From assembly GCA_021371995.1 (NCBI GenBank), contig JAJFVA010000020.1, forward strand, positions 1 to 64,000: a DNA stretch of 64,000 nt. The letters run 5' to 3'. Both the position numbers and the translations under genes were made by a program. Numbering within the stretch: position 1 is the first letter of the stretch; each line of letters starts with the position of its first letter. Below the pieces are notes generated by a model that made no database searches, was not told the DNA's origin, and saw nothing but the letters and a program-made list of their open reading frames with translations. Shown here piece after piece: positions 24,925 through 33,734 of the stretch. This stretch comes from Methanoregulaceae archaeon. GTDB taxonomy: Archaea > Halobacteriota > Methanomicrobia > Methanomicrobiales > Methanospirillaceae.

Positions 24925-27528
24925 ATGAGAAAAATGTCTCTCCCAAAGGATCTGCCCAAGAACTATAATTTTGCAGAAGTGGAGCCCCGCTGGCAGGGTA
25001 TCTGGCGTGACGAGGACCATTATTTTGACCGGACATCTCCGCTCCCGCAGTTTGTCATTGATACACCCCCTCCTTACCCGACCGGGACCTTCCACATCGG
25101 AAATGCCTTCAACTGGTGTTATATCGATTTTATTGCCCGGTATAAGCGGATGAGGGGATACAATGTGATGTTTCCCCAGGGATGGGACTGCCACGGCCTG
25201 CCGACCGAAGTGAAGGTGGAAGAGATTCATGGCATCACAAAGAACGATGTCCCGAGGGAGAAGTTCAGGGAGATGTGCCGGGAGCTCACCCTTTCAAATA
25301 TCGGAAAGATGCGCCTTACCCTACGGAAACTGGGATTTTCGGTTGACTGGTCCAACGAGTATATCACGATGCTCCCGGAATATTATAAAAAGACCCAGAT
25401 CTCTTTTTTAAAAATGCTCGCATCAGGGTATATTTATCAGAGCGAACACCCGGTGAATTTCTGCACCCGCTGCGAGACTGCGATTGCTTTTGCCGAGGTT
25501 GTGTATGAACCGCGGGAGACCCTGTTGAATTATTTTGATTTTAACGGGGTCGAGATTGCGACCACCCGCCCCGAGCTGCTTGCCGCCTGCGTGGCAGTTG
25601 CTGTCCATCCTGCTGATGAAAGATACAAAGGTATTTCCGGACTGCACCTGAAGGTGCCGATCTTTGGTCATGAAGTCCCTGTCATCGCTGATGAAGCAGT
25701 TGATCCTGCATTCGGCTCCGGGGCGGTGATGATCTGCACATTCGGGGATAAGCAGGACGTTTTCTGGTGGAAACAGCATCACCTCGAGCTTCGGAAAGCC
25801 ATCGACCGGACGGGGCGTATGACTTCGGTTGCCGGCAAATACCAGAACATCAAATCGGGCGACTGCAGGGAGGCAATCCTTTCAGATATGAAGGATCTCG
25901 GCATCCTTCTGCGGCAGGAGCCTCTTGAGCAGCGGGTCGGGACCTGCTGGCGGTGCAAGACTCCGATAGAGATCATGAGCGAGAGGCAGTGGTTCGTAAA
26001 GATTGTCCCTGACGAGATTATGGAAGCTGCAAGAGAGGTGAAATGGACCCCGGGGCATATGTTCCTGCGGATGGAGAACTGGATTTCGCAGATGGAATGG
26101 GACTGGTGTATCTCGCGGCAAAGGATCTTTGCCACCCCGATTCCGGTCTGGTTCTGTGCCGGCTGTGGCGAGATGATACTTCCCGCTGAGGCTGACCTCC
26201 CTCTTGATCCCACGGTCAGAAAACCTGATCGTCCCTGTGAAAAATGCGGTTCAACCGATGTAATAGGAGAGGAGGATGTCCTTGATACCTGGATGGATTC
26301 ATCAATCTCTGTGCTGAATGTGACGGGCTGGGACGGGACCCGTACTCCGGAGATATTCCCTGCCCAGATCCGGCCCCAGGGACACGATATTATCAGGACC
26401 TGGGCATTTTACACCATCCTCCGGGCAGTGGCCCTTACCGGGAGGAAGCCCTGGGACGAGATCCTTGTCAACGGGATGGTGCTTGGCGAAGACGGGTTCA
26501 AGATGAGTAAAAGCCGGGGCAACATCATATCCCCGGAAGAGATCATCGAGACGTACGGCTCCGATGCCTTCCGCCAGTGGGCTGCCGCCGGTGCCGCAAC
26601 CGGATCAGACATCATGTTCAACTGGAATGATGTGATCGCTGCGTCCCGGTTCCAGACCAAACTCTGGAACGTCGCGCGTTTTATCCTCCTCCAGCTCGAA
26701 AAGAAAGAGTTTGATCACAAGAAAGCAGTGACGGCCCCTGTCGACCGATGGCTGCTTGCAAAACTCGCTGAGACAACGGAGGAAGTGACCGATGCTGTGG
26801 AACAGTACCAGTTCGATCGCGGATTAAAAGCGCTCCGTGAATTCTCATGGAACGTCCTTGCCGATAATTACATTGAGCTCGTGAAGGGAAGACTTTATTC
26901 CGATGACCCTTCCCGGGATGCTGCCTGCCGCGTTCTCTGGGAAACCCTTGATTCACTCTGCCGCATGATGGCCCCTTATGCCCCCCATTTTTCAGAAGAG
27001 ATCTATTCACATCTCAATAAGGGCAGTGTTCATACGAAGAGCTGGCCTGAAAAAACTCCCTTGGATCAGGAAGCACGGGATAAAGGAGACCTTCTCGTCA
27101 GGCTCGTTTCCGATATCCGGAGATTCAAGCATGAAAAGGGCCTCGCCCTCAATGCCCCGATGGGGAGGGTCACCCTCTTTACCTCCCATATCAGCGATGA
27201 TGGGGGAGATATGGCACGGGCACTGAATGCCAAAGTGGAGTGGCGGACTGATACCAGTACCCTTGAGAAGAAGCCTGGAGAGATTACGTTCGACATGGCA
27301 GTGATAGGGCCTGCACTGAGGAAGGACGCAAAAGCATTCATGGACGCTGTCAGGGCACTTCCGGGAGAAATTCTCGCAAATCCTCCGGCCATGATCAGCA
27401 TTGGAGGAAAACAGGTTGAAGTGCCCGCCGGGTCATTCTCGCAGCAGAGCACCTACATGGTCGGTGGAGAGAGTGTGGATCTGATCATGGTTGATGATGT
27501 GATCGTGACCGTGCAAAAGAATCCCTGA
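24925..27528 (+). CDS. valS: Valine--tRNA ligase
   Basis: A class I aminoacyl-tRNA synthetase charging tRNA-Val, with an editing domain against threonine. From the ATG at 24925 it has about 867 residues. Motifs include [15 protein letters not shown] (HIGH-type, HIGN), an editing CP1 domain (about 190-330), zinc-binding cysteine pairs (CWRCKTP; CAGC...CEKCGS), and KMSKSRGN (KMSKS). An anticodon-binding domain and a short C-terminal region follow. The upstream frame start at 24832 is disfavoured because a TATA box sits between the two. The 3' end overlaps convergent tmk by 44 bases. Confidence 0.97.
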   Translation: MRKMSLPKDLPKNYNFAEVEPRWQGIWRDEDHYFDRTSPLPQFVIDTPPPYPTGTFHIGNAFNWCYIDFIARYKRMRGYNVMFPQGWDCHGLPTEVKVEEIHGITKNDVPREKFREMCRELTLSNIGKMRLTLRKLGFSVDWSNEYITMLPEYYKKTQISFLKMLASGYIYQSEHPVNFCTRCETAIAFAEVVYEPRETLLNYFDFNGVEIATTRPELLAACVAVAVHPADERYKGISGLHLKVPIFGHEVPVIADEAVDPAFGSGAVMICTFGDKQDVFWWKQHHLELRKAIDRTGRMTSVAGKYQNIKSGDCREAILSDMKDLGILLRQEPLEQRVGTCWRCKTPIEIMSERQWFVKIVPDEIMEAAREVKWTPGHMFLRMENWISQMEWDWCISRQRIFATPIPVWFCAGCGEMILPAEADLPLDPTVRKPDRPCEKCGSTDVIGEEDVLDTWMDSSISVLNVTGWDGTRTPEIFPAQIRPQGHDIIRTWAFYTILRAVALTGRKPWDEILVNGMVLGEDGFKMSKSRGNIISPEEIIETYGSDAFRQWAAAGAATGSDIMFNWNDVIAASRFQTKLWNVARFILLQLEKKEFDHKKAVTAPVDRWLLAKLAETTEEVTDAVEQYQFDRGLKALREFSWNVLADNYIELVKGRLYSDDPSRDAACRVLWETLDSLCRMMAPYAPHFSEEIYSHLNKGSVHTKSWPEKTPLDQEARDKGDLLVRLVSDIRRFKHEKGLALNAPMGRVTLFTSHISDDGGDMARALNAKVEWRTDTSTLEKKPGEITFDMAVIGPALRKDAKAFMDAVRALPGEILANPPAMISIGGKQVEVPAGSFSQQSTYMVGGESVDLIMVDDVIVTVQKNP

Positions 27529-28102
27529 TAACCCCGGCAACAAATTCAGATATCTCTCCTTCTTCTTTCAAACCGTCGATAATCACGAAACGGGACAGAT
27601 CTCCTCCCGCAAGATCGAGGTAATGCTCCTGCACCCTCAAGAGGAGATTATGGTTCTCAAAATGTTCCTTCATCCGCTTGTCTCCGATCCTTGAAAGGGC
27701 TTCTTCAACAGGCAGAACAATGAGAAAGGTGAGGTCAGGACGAATGGTCCATCCGGAATGGAGTGCCTGGAGCCATTCGAGCGGTTCGGGAATATATCCT
27801 CTGAGCGTCTCCTGCTGGTAGGCATACCGGCTGTCAGAATAACGGTCAGAGATAATGAGCCGGCCGCTCCGGAGCGAGGGGCGTACCAGGGTTGACAGGT
27901 GAGCAGCGTGATCTGCCGCAAAGAGGAGTGCCTCCGTAACAGGGTCCATCCTCTCGGCAACAGCTCTCCGTACCTGGTCGCCTACCCATGTTGATCCCGG
28001 TTCGCGGGTAATGACAGGGGAGAGATCAGAAAGAAGTGTTTCCAGAGAGGAGACAAGGGAACTCTTGCCACTTCCGTCGATTCCCTCAATGGTTACGAGC
28101 AC
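27485..28102 (-). CDS. tmk: Thymidylate kinase
   Basis: Phosphorylates dTMP to dTDP with ATP. The 205-residue protein has the P-loop [10 protein letters not shown] (about 7-16), the [14 protein letters not shown] block (DRE-like substrate loop), and [12 protein letters not shown]. The C-terminal 14 codons overlap the end of valS on the other strand by 44 bases, an unusually long convergent overlap. The stop codons and reading frames of both genes look normal. It overlaps the HisA-like gene upstream by 10 bases. Confidence 0.95.
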   Translation of the reverse strand: MLVTIEGIDGSGKSSLVSSLETLLSDLSPVITREPGSTWVGDQVRRAVAERMDPVTEALLFAADHAAHLSTLVRPSLRSGRLIISDRYSDSRYAYQQETLRGYIPEPLEWLQALHSGWTIRPDLTFLIVLPVEEALSRIGDKRMKEHFENHNLLLRVQEHYLDLAGGDLSRFVIIDGLKEEGEISEFVAGVIRDSFARSRSHHQP

Positions 28103-28764
28103 CAGAACCCTCTCCTGATCATTTCATGAGGAATTGCTCTCCTGTGTACAGCAGTTGCCACGACAGCGCCGTCAAACCCTGCGGATGCGAGACGATCGAG
28201 ATCCCCTGTATCACGAATCCCTCCGCCATAAAAGAGTTTTTTGCGGTATGCTTTACGTAAATTCCTCAGGATGGAGAGAGAAAGCCCCTCTTCTGTCCCG
28301 ACTGCGCTGATATTAAGGATGAGGCAGCAGTCGAACGGGAGATCCTCTGCCTCGCAAAGAACATCCGCAGGCTTATGTTTCCCGGGAATAACAAGCCCAT
28401 CCCTGATATCAATTGAGAGCATTCCATCCTGATATCCCGAGAGGTCTCCGGCAGTCTCGGTCCCGATGACATTCACAATATGCTCCCCGGTAAGGATATC
28501 ATCAGGGAACCGGCAGCCGCGATCGACATAGCACCGTTCAACCATCCGGGCACAGGAGAGGACCCGCGAATCATGGGAACCGATGCCTGATATCCGGTCC
28601 AGATCAGCAATATAAAGAAACCGTGGTTGCATTGCCCTAATATATCCTTCAGGGTCTGCAGCGCGAGAGAGCCCCCAGGTGAGGGGGCTGTAACTCTCCC
28701 GGTCTCCTTTTTTTCCGTGGACAACGAACCCCCCCTTCAGGTCCATCGCGAGAACCAGATCCAT
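28093..28764 (-). CDS. HisA/HisF-family protein (proFAR isomerase-related)
   Basis: A 223-residue (beta/alpha)8-barrel of the HisA/HisF-related family seen in methanogens. It begins LVLAMDLKGGFVVHGKKG (like the first strand of HisA) and ends KKLFYGGGIRDTGDLDRL, a phosphate-binding GGGI loop like HisA/HisF. It lacks clear family residues for a true histidine-pathway isomerase. Location is suggestive: tmk downstream, and mfnB 43 bases away in divergent orientation. That hints at a role in methanofuran or another cofactor pathway, but this is inference. Confidence 0.82.
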   Translation of the reverse strand: MDLVLAMDLKGGFVVHGKKGDRESYSPLTWGLSRAADPEGYIRAMQPRFLYIADLDRISGIGSHDSRVLSCARMVERCYVDRGCRFPDDILTGEHIVNVIGTETAGDLSGYQDGMLSIDIRDGLVIPGKHKPADVLCEAEDLPFDCCLILNISAVGTEEGLSLSILRNLRKAYRKKLFYGGGIRDTGDLDRLASAGFDGAVVATAVHRRAIPHEMIRRGFWCS

Positions 28765-28807
28765 GGTATAGCGTAATCACTATTAGCATGCAGGATCATT
28801 AAATCCT

Positions 28808-29494
28808 ATGCGATTGCTGGTCAGCCCGAGGGATATTGAAGAGGCAAAGCGATCCTGTGCCGCTGATATTATCGATGTGAAACGGCCAGCAGAGGGATCA
28901 CTTGGCGCGAATTTCCCATGGATTATCAGGGCAGTCAGGAACCTCTCCGAAAAGCCGGTCAGTGCTGCCATCGGGGATTTTGATTTCAAACCGGGGGGTG
29001 CTTCTCTCGCTGCGTATGGAGCAGCCCATGCCGGTGCAGACTACATCAAGATCGGCCTGATGTTTGACGGCGTAAAAAGGGCGGAGGAGGTCATCAGGGC
29101 AGTCGTGAAGGCGGTCAAGGATGAGTTCCCTGATAAGTATGTCGTGATCGCGGCCTATTCCGATTATATCCGGCTGGGTGCGATCTCTCCTTTCACGATG
29201 TCCCCGATCGCTGCCGCGGCCGGAGCCGATGTGGCGATGGTGGACACCGGCATTAAAGACGGGAAAAGCACCTTTGATTTCATGAACGAAGAATCGCTCA
29301 TGGAGTTCATCGGTCTGAACCATGATGGAGGGATGCAGACTGCACTTGCCGGGTCCCTCAGTTTTGATCACCTCCCGGCTCTCCGGAGGATCAACCCTGA
29401 TATTATCGGTGTCCGGGGAATGGTCTGCGGAGGAAACAGGAATGCCACGATCAAGGAAGACCTGGTTATCAGGCTGGCACGGATGGTGGGGTGA
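28808..29494 (+). CDS. mfnB: (5-formylfuran-3-yl)methyl phosphate synthase MfnB
   Basis: Condenses two molecules of glyceraldehyde 3-phosphate to 4-(hydroxymethyl)-2-furaldehyde phosphate, the furan ring precursor of methanofuran. The 228-residue aldolase-like barrel (former DUF556) has the Schiff-base-region lysine in IIDVKRPAEGSLGANFPW (Lys-25) and the second active lysine in DTGIKDGKSTFDF (Lys-150/153), as in the Methanocaldococcus enzyme. It is 3 bases upstream of guaB, so they form an operon. It is a strong methanogen marker. Confidence 0.95.
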   Translation: MRLLVSPRDIEEAKRSCAADIIDVKRPAEGSLGANFPWIIRAVRNLSEKPVSAAIGDFDFKPGGASLAAYGAAHAGADYIKIGLMFDGVKRAEEVIRAVVKAVKDEFPDKYVVIAAYSDYIRLGAISPFTMSPIAAAAGADVAMVDTGIKDGKSTFDFMNEESLMEFIGLNHDGGMQTALAGSLSFDHLPALRRINPDIIGVRGMVCGGNRNATIKEDLVIRLARMVG

Positions 29495-29497
29495 CGT

Positions 29498-30964
29498 ATG
29501 TATCTTTCGAAGCTGGATGCCCCGCTTGCGCTGACCTTTGATGATGTCCTGCTCCTTCCCGCAGAATCACATGTAGAGCCAAACGAAACTGACACAAAAA
29601 CCCGTTTTTCAAAAAATATATCGTTAAATATTCCGCTCGTGTCTTCTGCTATGGATACCGTCACAGAATCGGCCATGGCAATCGCCCTTGCCAGGAATGG
29701 GGGGATCGGGGTCATCCATCGGAATATGAGTGCAGACGAAGAGGCAACCGAACTCCGTTTCGTAAAGCAGGCTGCGGAACTGATCGAGCGGAAGGTCCTC
29801 TCGGTCTCTCCCGAAACAAGCGTCGCAGAAGTTGAGCGGCTCATGAACGAGCATGGAATCGGCGGGGTCCCGGTTCTTGAAAACGGCATTGTCGTGGGGA
29901 TAGTCAGCCGGCGGGATGTGCGGGGCATTTCAAGCCGGCGCGGGGCCGAGAGCGTCCGGGCAATCATGACACGAAAACCGATCACGACCGGGGAAGACAT
30001 CACCATGGAGCAGGCGCTTGAGGTGATGTATACCCACAAAGTTGAACGTCTCCCCGTGATCAACAAGGATGGAGGCCTGGCAGGAATCATCACAATGCAG
30101 GATATCCTTGAGAAACGCCAGTACCCGAATGCTACACGGGGTAACCAGGGAAAACTCAGGGTCGCAACTGCTGTGGGTCCTTTCGATTTCGAGCGGGCAA
30201 TGCTCCTTGACGAGGAAGGTACGGATGCACTCGTTGTCGATTGTGCTCATGGTCACAATATGAACGTTGTCAAATCGGTAAGAAACATCAAAGGGAGCGC
30301 CCGGGCGGATGTGATTGCCGGAAATATTGCAACTGCAAAGGCTGCCGAGGATCTGATGGATACGGTAGACGGGCTGAAAGTAGGTATCGGCCCGGGATCC
30401 ATCTGCACAACCCGGATCGTAGCCGGTGTCGGAGTTCCCCAGATCACCGCGGTCGCGAATGTCGCCGATGTTGTAAAGGACGCAGGCATCCCCGTCATTG
30501 CTGATGGGGGGGTGCGATTCTCAGGTGATGTGGCAAAAGCAATCGCTGCCGGAGCTGACAGCGTGATGATCGGGAGTCTCTTTGCAGGCAGCGATGAGTC
30601 TCCGGGACGGATCATCACCATGAAGGGACGCCGCTACAAGCAATACCGCGGGATGGGGTCTTTAGGCGCGATGAGTAGCGGTGCTTCAAGTGACCGTTAC
30701 TTCCAGAAGAAGGAGATCGGCCGAACCAAGTTCGTCCCGGAAGGCGTCGAGGGAGTGACCCCCTATGTCGGGAGCGTCTCTGATGTGCTCTATCAGCTGG
30801 TAGGAGGGCTCAAGTCAGCGATGGGATACACCGGTTCACGGACGATTGAAGAGATGCATACCAAGACCCGCTTCATCAGGATTACCAGTGCGGGACAGAC
30901 TGAGAGCCATCCCCATAATATCCTTATCACCGATGAAGCTCCAAATTACCGGATCTCAGATTAA
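29498..30964 (+). CDS. guaB: Inosine-5'-monophosphate dehydrogenase
   Basis: Oxidises IMP to XMP with NAD+, the committed step to GMP. The full-length 488-residue protein has the N-terminal LTFDDVLLLPAES, a CBS pair inserted at about 95-205, and the catalytic loop GPGSICTTRIV with Cys-303. GADSVMIGSLFAG (phosphate binding) and the mobile flap YRGMGSLGAM follow. It follows mfnB by 3 bases. Downstream T-rich sequence would terminate transcription. Confidence 0.98.
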   Translation: MYLSKLDAPLALTFDDVLLLPAESHVEPNETDTKTRFSKNISLNIPLVSSAMDTVTESAMAIALARNGGIGVIHRNMSADEEATELRFVKQAAELIERKVLSVSPETSVAEVERLMNEHGIGGVPVLENGIVVGIVSRRDVRGISSRRGAESVRAIMTRKPITTGEDITMEQALEVMYTHKVERLPVINKDGGLAGIITMQDILEKRQYPNATRGNQGKLRVATAVGPFDFERAMLLDEEGTDALVVDCAHGHNMNVVKSVRNIKGSARADVIAGNIATAKAAEDLMDTVDGLKVGIGPGSICTTRIVAGVGVPQITAVANVADVVKDAGIPVIADGGVRFSGDVAKAIAAGADSVMIGSLFAGSDESPGRIITMKGRRYKQYRGMGSLGAMSSGASSDRYFQKKEIGRTKFVPEGVEGVTPYVGSVSDVLYQLVGGLKSAMGYTGSRTIEEMHTKTRFIRITSAGQTESHPHNILITDEAPNYRISD

Positions 30965-31209
30965 TCCTTTTTCCCGGGTTTTCCCCGTTTTTTATGTTTT
31001 TTTCTTCGATTTTTAGACAACCGACCGGCTGCAACTCTGTTTTCCGGAAGAATTCCTGCTGCCATATGCAGATAAAAAGTATGATTTACCTGATACTACG
31101 TGAACGGGCTCCTGTACCATCCCTTGACCCACCCCTATCCTGCCATAACGGTCTTACCAGCCGAGCTCCCGCGTGAGGTTTTTTACAGCTATCTGTAATA
31201 TAGTCCTGT
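30965..31209 (+). terminator. Poly-T termination region after guaB and 245-base gap
   Basis: Repeated T runs (at 30968-30972, 30979-30982, 30990-30995, 30999-31005 and beyond) right after the guaB stop are typical archaeal oligo-T terminators. The remaining gap to 31209 contains no frame I can support. The 5' region of the MFS gene lies near 31180-31209, where an AT-rich TGTAATATAG precedes the ATG. Confidence 0.5.
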
Positions 31210-32604
31210 ATGTATTCGGCGGCGAGCAAACGGCTCGTCCAGGTCATTGCAGCGCTCGGATCTGCAATAGCCCCATTCATGGTCGCCTCACTTATCGTTG
31301 CAACCCCCGTCATAGGAGAAGAATTTTCTGCCGATATCGCCATGCTCGGCTGGATCACTGCGTCCTTCTTCCTTGTTGCAGGAGCGTTTCTTGTTCCTTT
31401 CGGAAGGATCGCGGACATCAGAGGGTCAAAAAAGGTCTTCACCGCAGGGATGGGATTCTACCTGGTTGCGGCACTTGTCTGTATGTTCGCACCCGGTATG
31501 GAGGTCCTAATTGCAGGGAGGGTTCTCACCGGGATTGGTGCTGCCATGGTGTTTGGCACATCAATCGCCCTTCTTTCCCTTGTTTTTCCTGAGGAGGAGC
31601 GTGGAGCGGCGATCGGGATCAATATCGCCGCAATGTTTACAGGATTCGGGGCCGGGCTTCTTGCCGGGGGAGCCATCACGTATTATGTAAGCTGGAGAGG
31701 GATCTTTGCCATCGTTGCCATCATCGCCGCGGCAAACCTTGTCCTTATCCTCTCAAGAGTAAGGGGGGAGTGTGAGCTTGCCCGGACCTCCGAATATGAT
31801 CCGTATGGGATGTTCCTATTTATCTCCGGGGTCCTGCTGTTCATGTACGGGCTTTCGGAAATCAGCACCCTGCAGGGCTTAGTAATTCTCGTTGCAGGTT
31901 CAGGAGCGCTGGCCGGATTCTGTCTCTGGGAACGGCGTTGCTCGCACCCGCTCATTCCCCCTGCTTTTTTCTCTTCAGGCAGCCTTGCCCTCGCCCTCGG
32001 CACAAACATTATCTTCCAGGCAAGTGGTTTTGGGATCGCCCTGATCCTCTCCCTCTATCTCCAGTACGTATACGGGATGGATTCCCTGACGGCCGGAATC
32101 GTCCTCCTCATCTCCCAGCTGCTGCTGATCGTGCTCGGTCCCTACAGCGGACGTCTTTCTGACCGGTATCCTCCTCACCGGGTTGCTGCAGCCGGATGCC
32201 TGGCCAATGGAATCGGGATGCTCCTGCTCGTCAGTATCGGCCAGACCACTCCCCTGCCGCTCATTGTCCTGTCGCTTGCCCTGAACGGCCTTGGGTTTGC
32301 CCTGTTCATGCCATCAGTGGTAAAATGGGCGCTTCTCGGTGTCCCAAAAGAACATTACGGGATTCTTTCCGGTGGAACGGAAACTGCAAGGCTGGTCGGG
32401 ATTGGCCTTTCTAACGGGGTCATCATCATTACGTTTAGCTTCATCATGGGAGATACACCGGTAAGCCCGGAAAATGTCCCCCTGTTCCTGTCGGCAGCCC
32501 GGTGGGCAATCGTACTTTACTCTGGGATGGCATTTGCTGCAATGGTATTTGCGCTCAGGGCATCTTCATACCGTGATGCAGGGATGGCACCCCATACCCC
32601 CTGA
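31210..32604 (+). CDS. MFS transporter, DHA2-like (EmrB/QacA type)
   Basis: A 464-residue polytopic membrane protein with about 14 hydrophobic segments, matching the DHA2 family of drug:H+ antiporters. The motif-A equivalent GRIADIRGSKKVF lies near residue 61, in the loop after TM2. GRVLTGIGAAMVFG resembles motif B/C on TM4-5. The end is amphipathic without a conserved partner. It is probably a small-molecule exporter of unknown substrate. It lies upstream of a wHTH regulator with its own promoter, so regulation by that protein is possible but not shown. Confidence 0.9.
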   Translation: MYSAASKRLVQVIAALGSAIAPFMVASLIVATPVIGEEFSADIAMLGWITASFFLVAGAFLVPFGRIADIRGSKKVFTAGMGFYLVAALVCMFAPGMEVLIAGRVLTGIGAAMVFGTSIALLSLVFPEEERGAAIGINIAAMFTGFGAGLLAGGAITYYVSWRGIFAIVAIIAAANLVLILSRVRGECELARTSEYDPYGMFLFISGVLLFMYGLSEISTLQGLVILVAGSGALAGFCLWERRCSHPLIPPAFFSSGSLALALGTNIIFQASGFGIALILSLYLQYVYGMDSLTAGIVLLISQLLLIVLGPYSGRLSDRYPPHRVAAAGCLANGIGMLLLVSIGQTTPLPLIVLSLALNGLGFALFMPSVVKWALLGVPKEHYGILSGGTETARLVGIGLSNGVIIITFSFIMGDTPVSPENVPLFLSAARWAIVLYSGMAFAAMVFALRASSYRDAGMAPHTP

Positions 32605-32666
32605 TGAGGGGTTGCTCCTGAATATCGAAAGTTTCCACTGGAAATATTCCCTCCTCCATACAAATA

Positions 32667-32678
32667 ACTATATATATT
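32667..32678 (+). promoter_or_regulatory. TATA element of the wHTH/Hsp20-like operon
   Basis: AACTATATATAT at 32667-32678 is centred about 30 bases before the ATG at 32703. It predicts a transcript starting at or near the start codon, that is, leaderless. No Shine-Dalgarno sequence precedes the ATG, in agreement. Confidence 0.55.
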
Positions 32679-32702
32679 GAAATCCCTAACATCAAGTAAT
32701 CA

Positions 32703-33320
32703 ATGCTCGACCATGTTGAGGTCGCCAGGATCCTCGATATACTCGGAAACAGAAACCGCCGCCGCATCATTGAACTACTCAGGCAGAAACCCTGTTTTGT
32801 CACCGAAATTTCCGATCGTCTTTTGCTCTCTCCAAAAGCCGTCATCGAGCATCTCCAGCTGATGGAACGGGAAGAGATACTGTCGTTCCGGCATGATGAG
32901 CGCAGACGGAAGTACTACTACCTTGCCAACGACATCAGTGTCATGGTGAGCCTCCGCCGGCTTGAGGAGAGCCTGACGGCTTCCGGAGACCGGAATATCA
33001 GATTGAGGAAGTCGCTCGGGCAGCTAAGGAAACTTGTCGATGCACGCGAAGAACTCACTGTGAGTCTCCGTAACCTTGAGAAGGATATCGATATCCAGAT
33101 ACGGGAGATTGTGCAGCAGGGGAGGGAAGTACTCAGTGACGATACCGAGATCGATCTTGTGATTGCTCTCGCCCACTGCAACCTCACAGGGGATGAGCTA
33201 TCAGAACTGACAGGACTGCCTATGCAGAACCTCACTGCAGGACTTGCAGAGCTGCGTGAAAAACATATCGTTGAGCAGGAAGGCCCGACATTCAGGTTGT
33301 GTGGAATCAATGCCGAATAG
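32703..33320 (+). CDS. Transcriptional regulator with two winged-helix segments
   Basis: A 205-residue protein. The N-terminal part (about 1-75) is an ArsR-like winged helix: ILGNRNRRRIIELLRQKP, then VTEISDRLLLSPKAVIEHL. A long charged helical linker (about 85-150) is likely coiled coil. The C-terminal end (about 155-205) looks like a second helix-turn-helix, NLTGDELSELTGLPMQNLTAGLAELREK. No metal-binding cysteine cluster is seen. It overlaps the following Hsp20-like gene by 11 bases, so the pair is coupled, suggesting that the small protein is a partner or a regulated output. Confidence 0.85.
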   Translation: MLDHVEVARILDILGNRNRRRIIELLRQKPCFVTEISDRLLLSPKAVIEHLQLMEREEILSFRHDERRRKYYYLANDISVMVSLRRLEESLTASGDRNIRLRKSLGQLRKLVDAREELTVSLRNLEKDIDIQIREIVQQGREVLSDDTEIDLVIALAHCNLTGDELSELTGLPMQNLTAGLAELREKHIVEQEGPTFRLCGINAE

Positions 33321-33714
33321 CCCGTATGATGATTTCCTGAAGAATCTGGCGCGAATGGTCGAGGATATCGTCAGGAACATGCCTGAAGGGGAAGGCGCCC
33401 GGTTTGTCGGATATACCATCATTGCAGGGAACAACGGAGAGGCTCCCCAGATCATCCATATCGGAAAAACCCCGCGTGAGGAGATCGAGTATGAAGTGAT
33501 AGAAGATGAGAATTATCTGTTCATCACGGGAAGTCTGCCCCCGGCATCGCAGTTTGCCGCGTATGCCGATATCTCAACCGATGCGGTCACCATCGTGGTT
33601 GGTGAGAAGCGTGCATTAATCCACCTCGATACAAAAATCGATGTTATCCACAGCTTTTACCAAGTCCGGCACGGGGTTATTGACATCATATTAAAAAAGA
33701 AAAAGCCGGCCTGA
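33310..33714 (+). CDS. Hsp20/alpha-crystallin-like small protein
   Basis: A 134-residue protein from the ATG at 33310 (codons upstream belong to the overlapping regulator in another frame). It has an N-terminal helix LARMVEDIVRNM, then a beta-sandwich: GYTIIAGNNGEAPQIIHIG, YLFITGSLPPAS, and a C-terminal HGVIDIILKKKK resembling the end of the alpha-crystallin domain. It may be a divergent small heat-shock protein. Its 3' end shares a hairpin terminator with convergent nrdD. Confidence 0.75.
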   Translation: MPNSPYDDFLKNLARMVEDIVRNMPEGEGARFVGYTIIAGNNGEAPQIIHIGKTPREEIEYEVIEDENYLFITGSLPPASQFAAYADISTDAVTIVVGEKRALIHLDTKIDVIHSFYQVRHGVIDIILKKKKPA

Positions 33715-33733
33715 ACGGTTCCGCTGGAACCGT
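33715..33733. terminator. Perfect bidirectional hairpin between convergent genes
   Basis: ACGGTTCC (33715-33722), loop GCT, GGAACCGT (33726-33733): a perfect 8-base inverted repeat that exactly fills the space between the Hsp20-like stop and the nrdD stop. It probably protects or terminates both transcripts. No T run follows on either strand. Confidence 0.55.
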
Positions 33734-33734
33734 C

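Noticed and set aside
29368-30093. A 241-codon minus-strand frame opposite mfnB/guaB
   Set aside because: Both plus-strand genes are full-length and well recognised; the antisense frame has no domain features.
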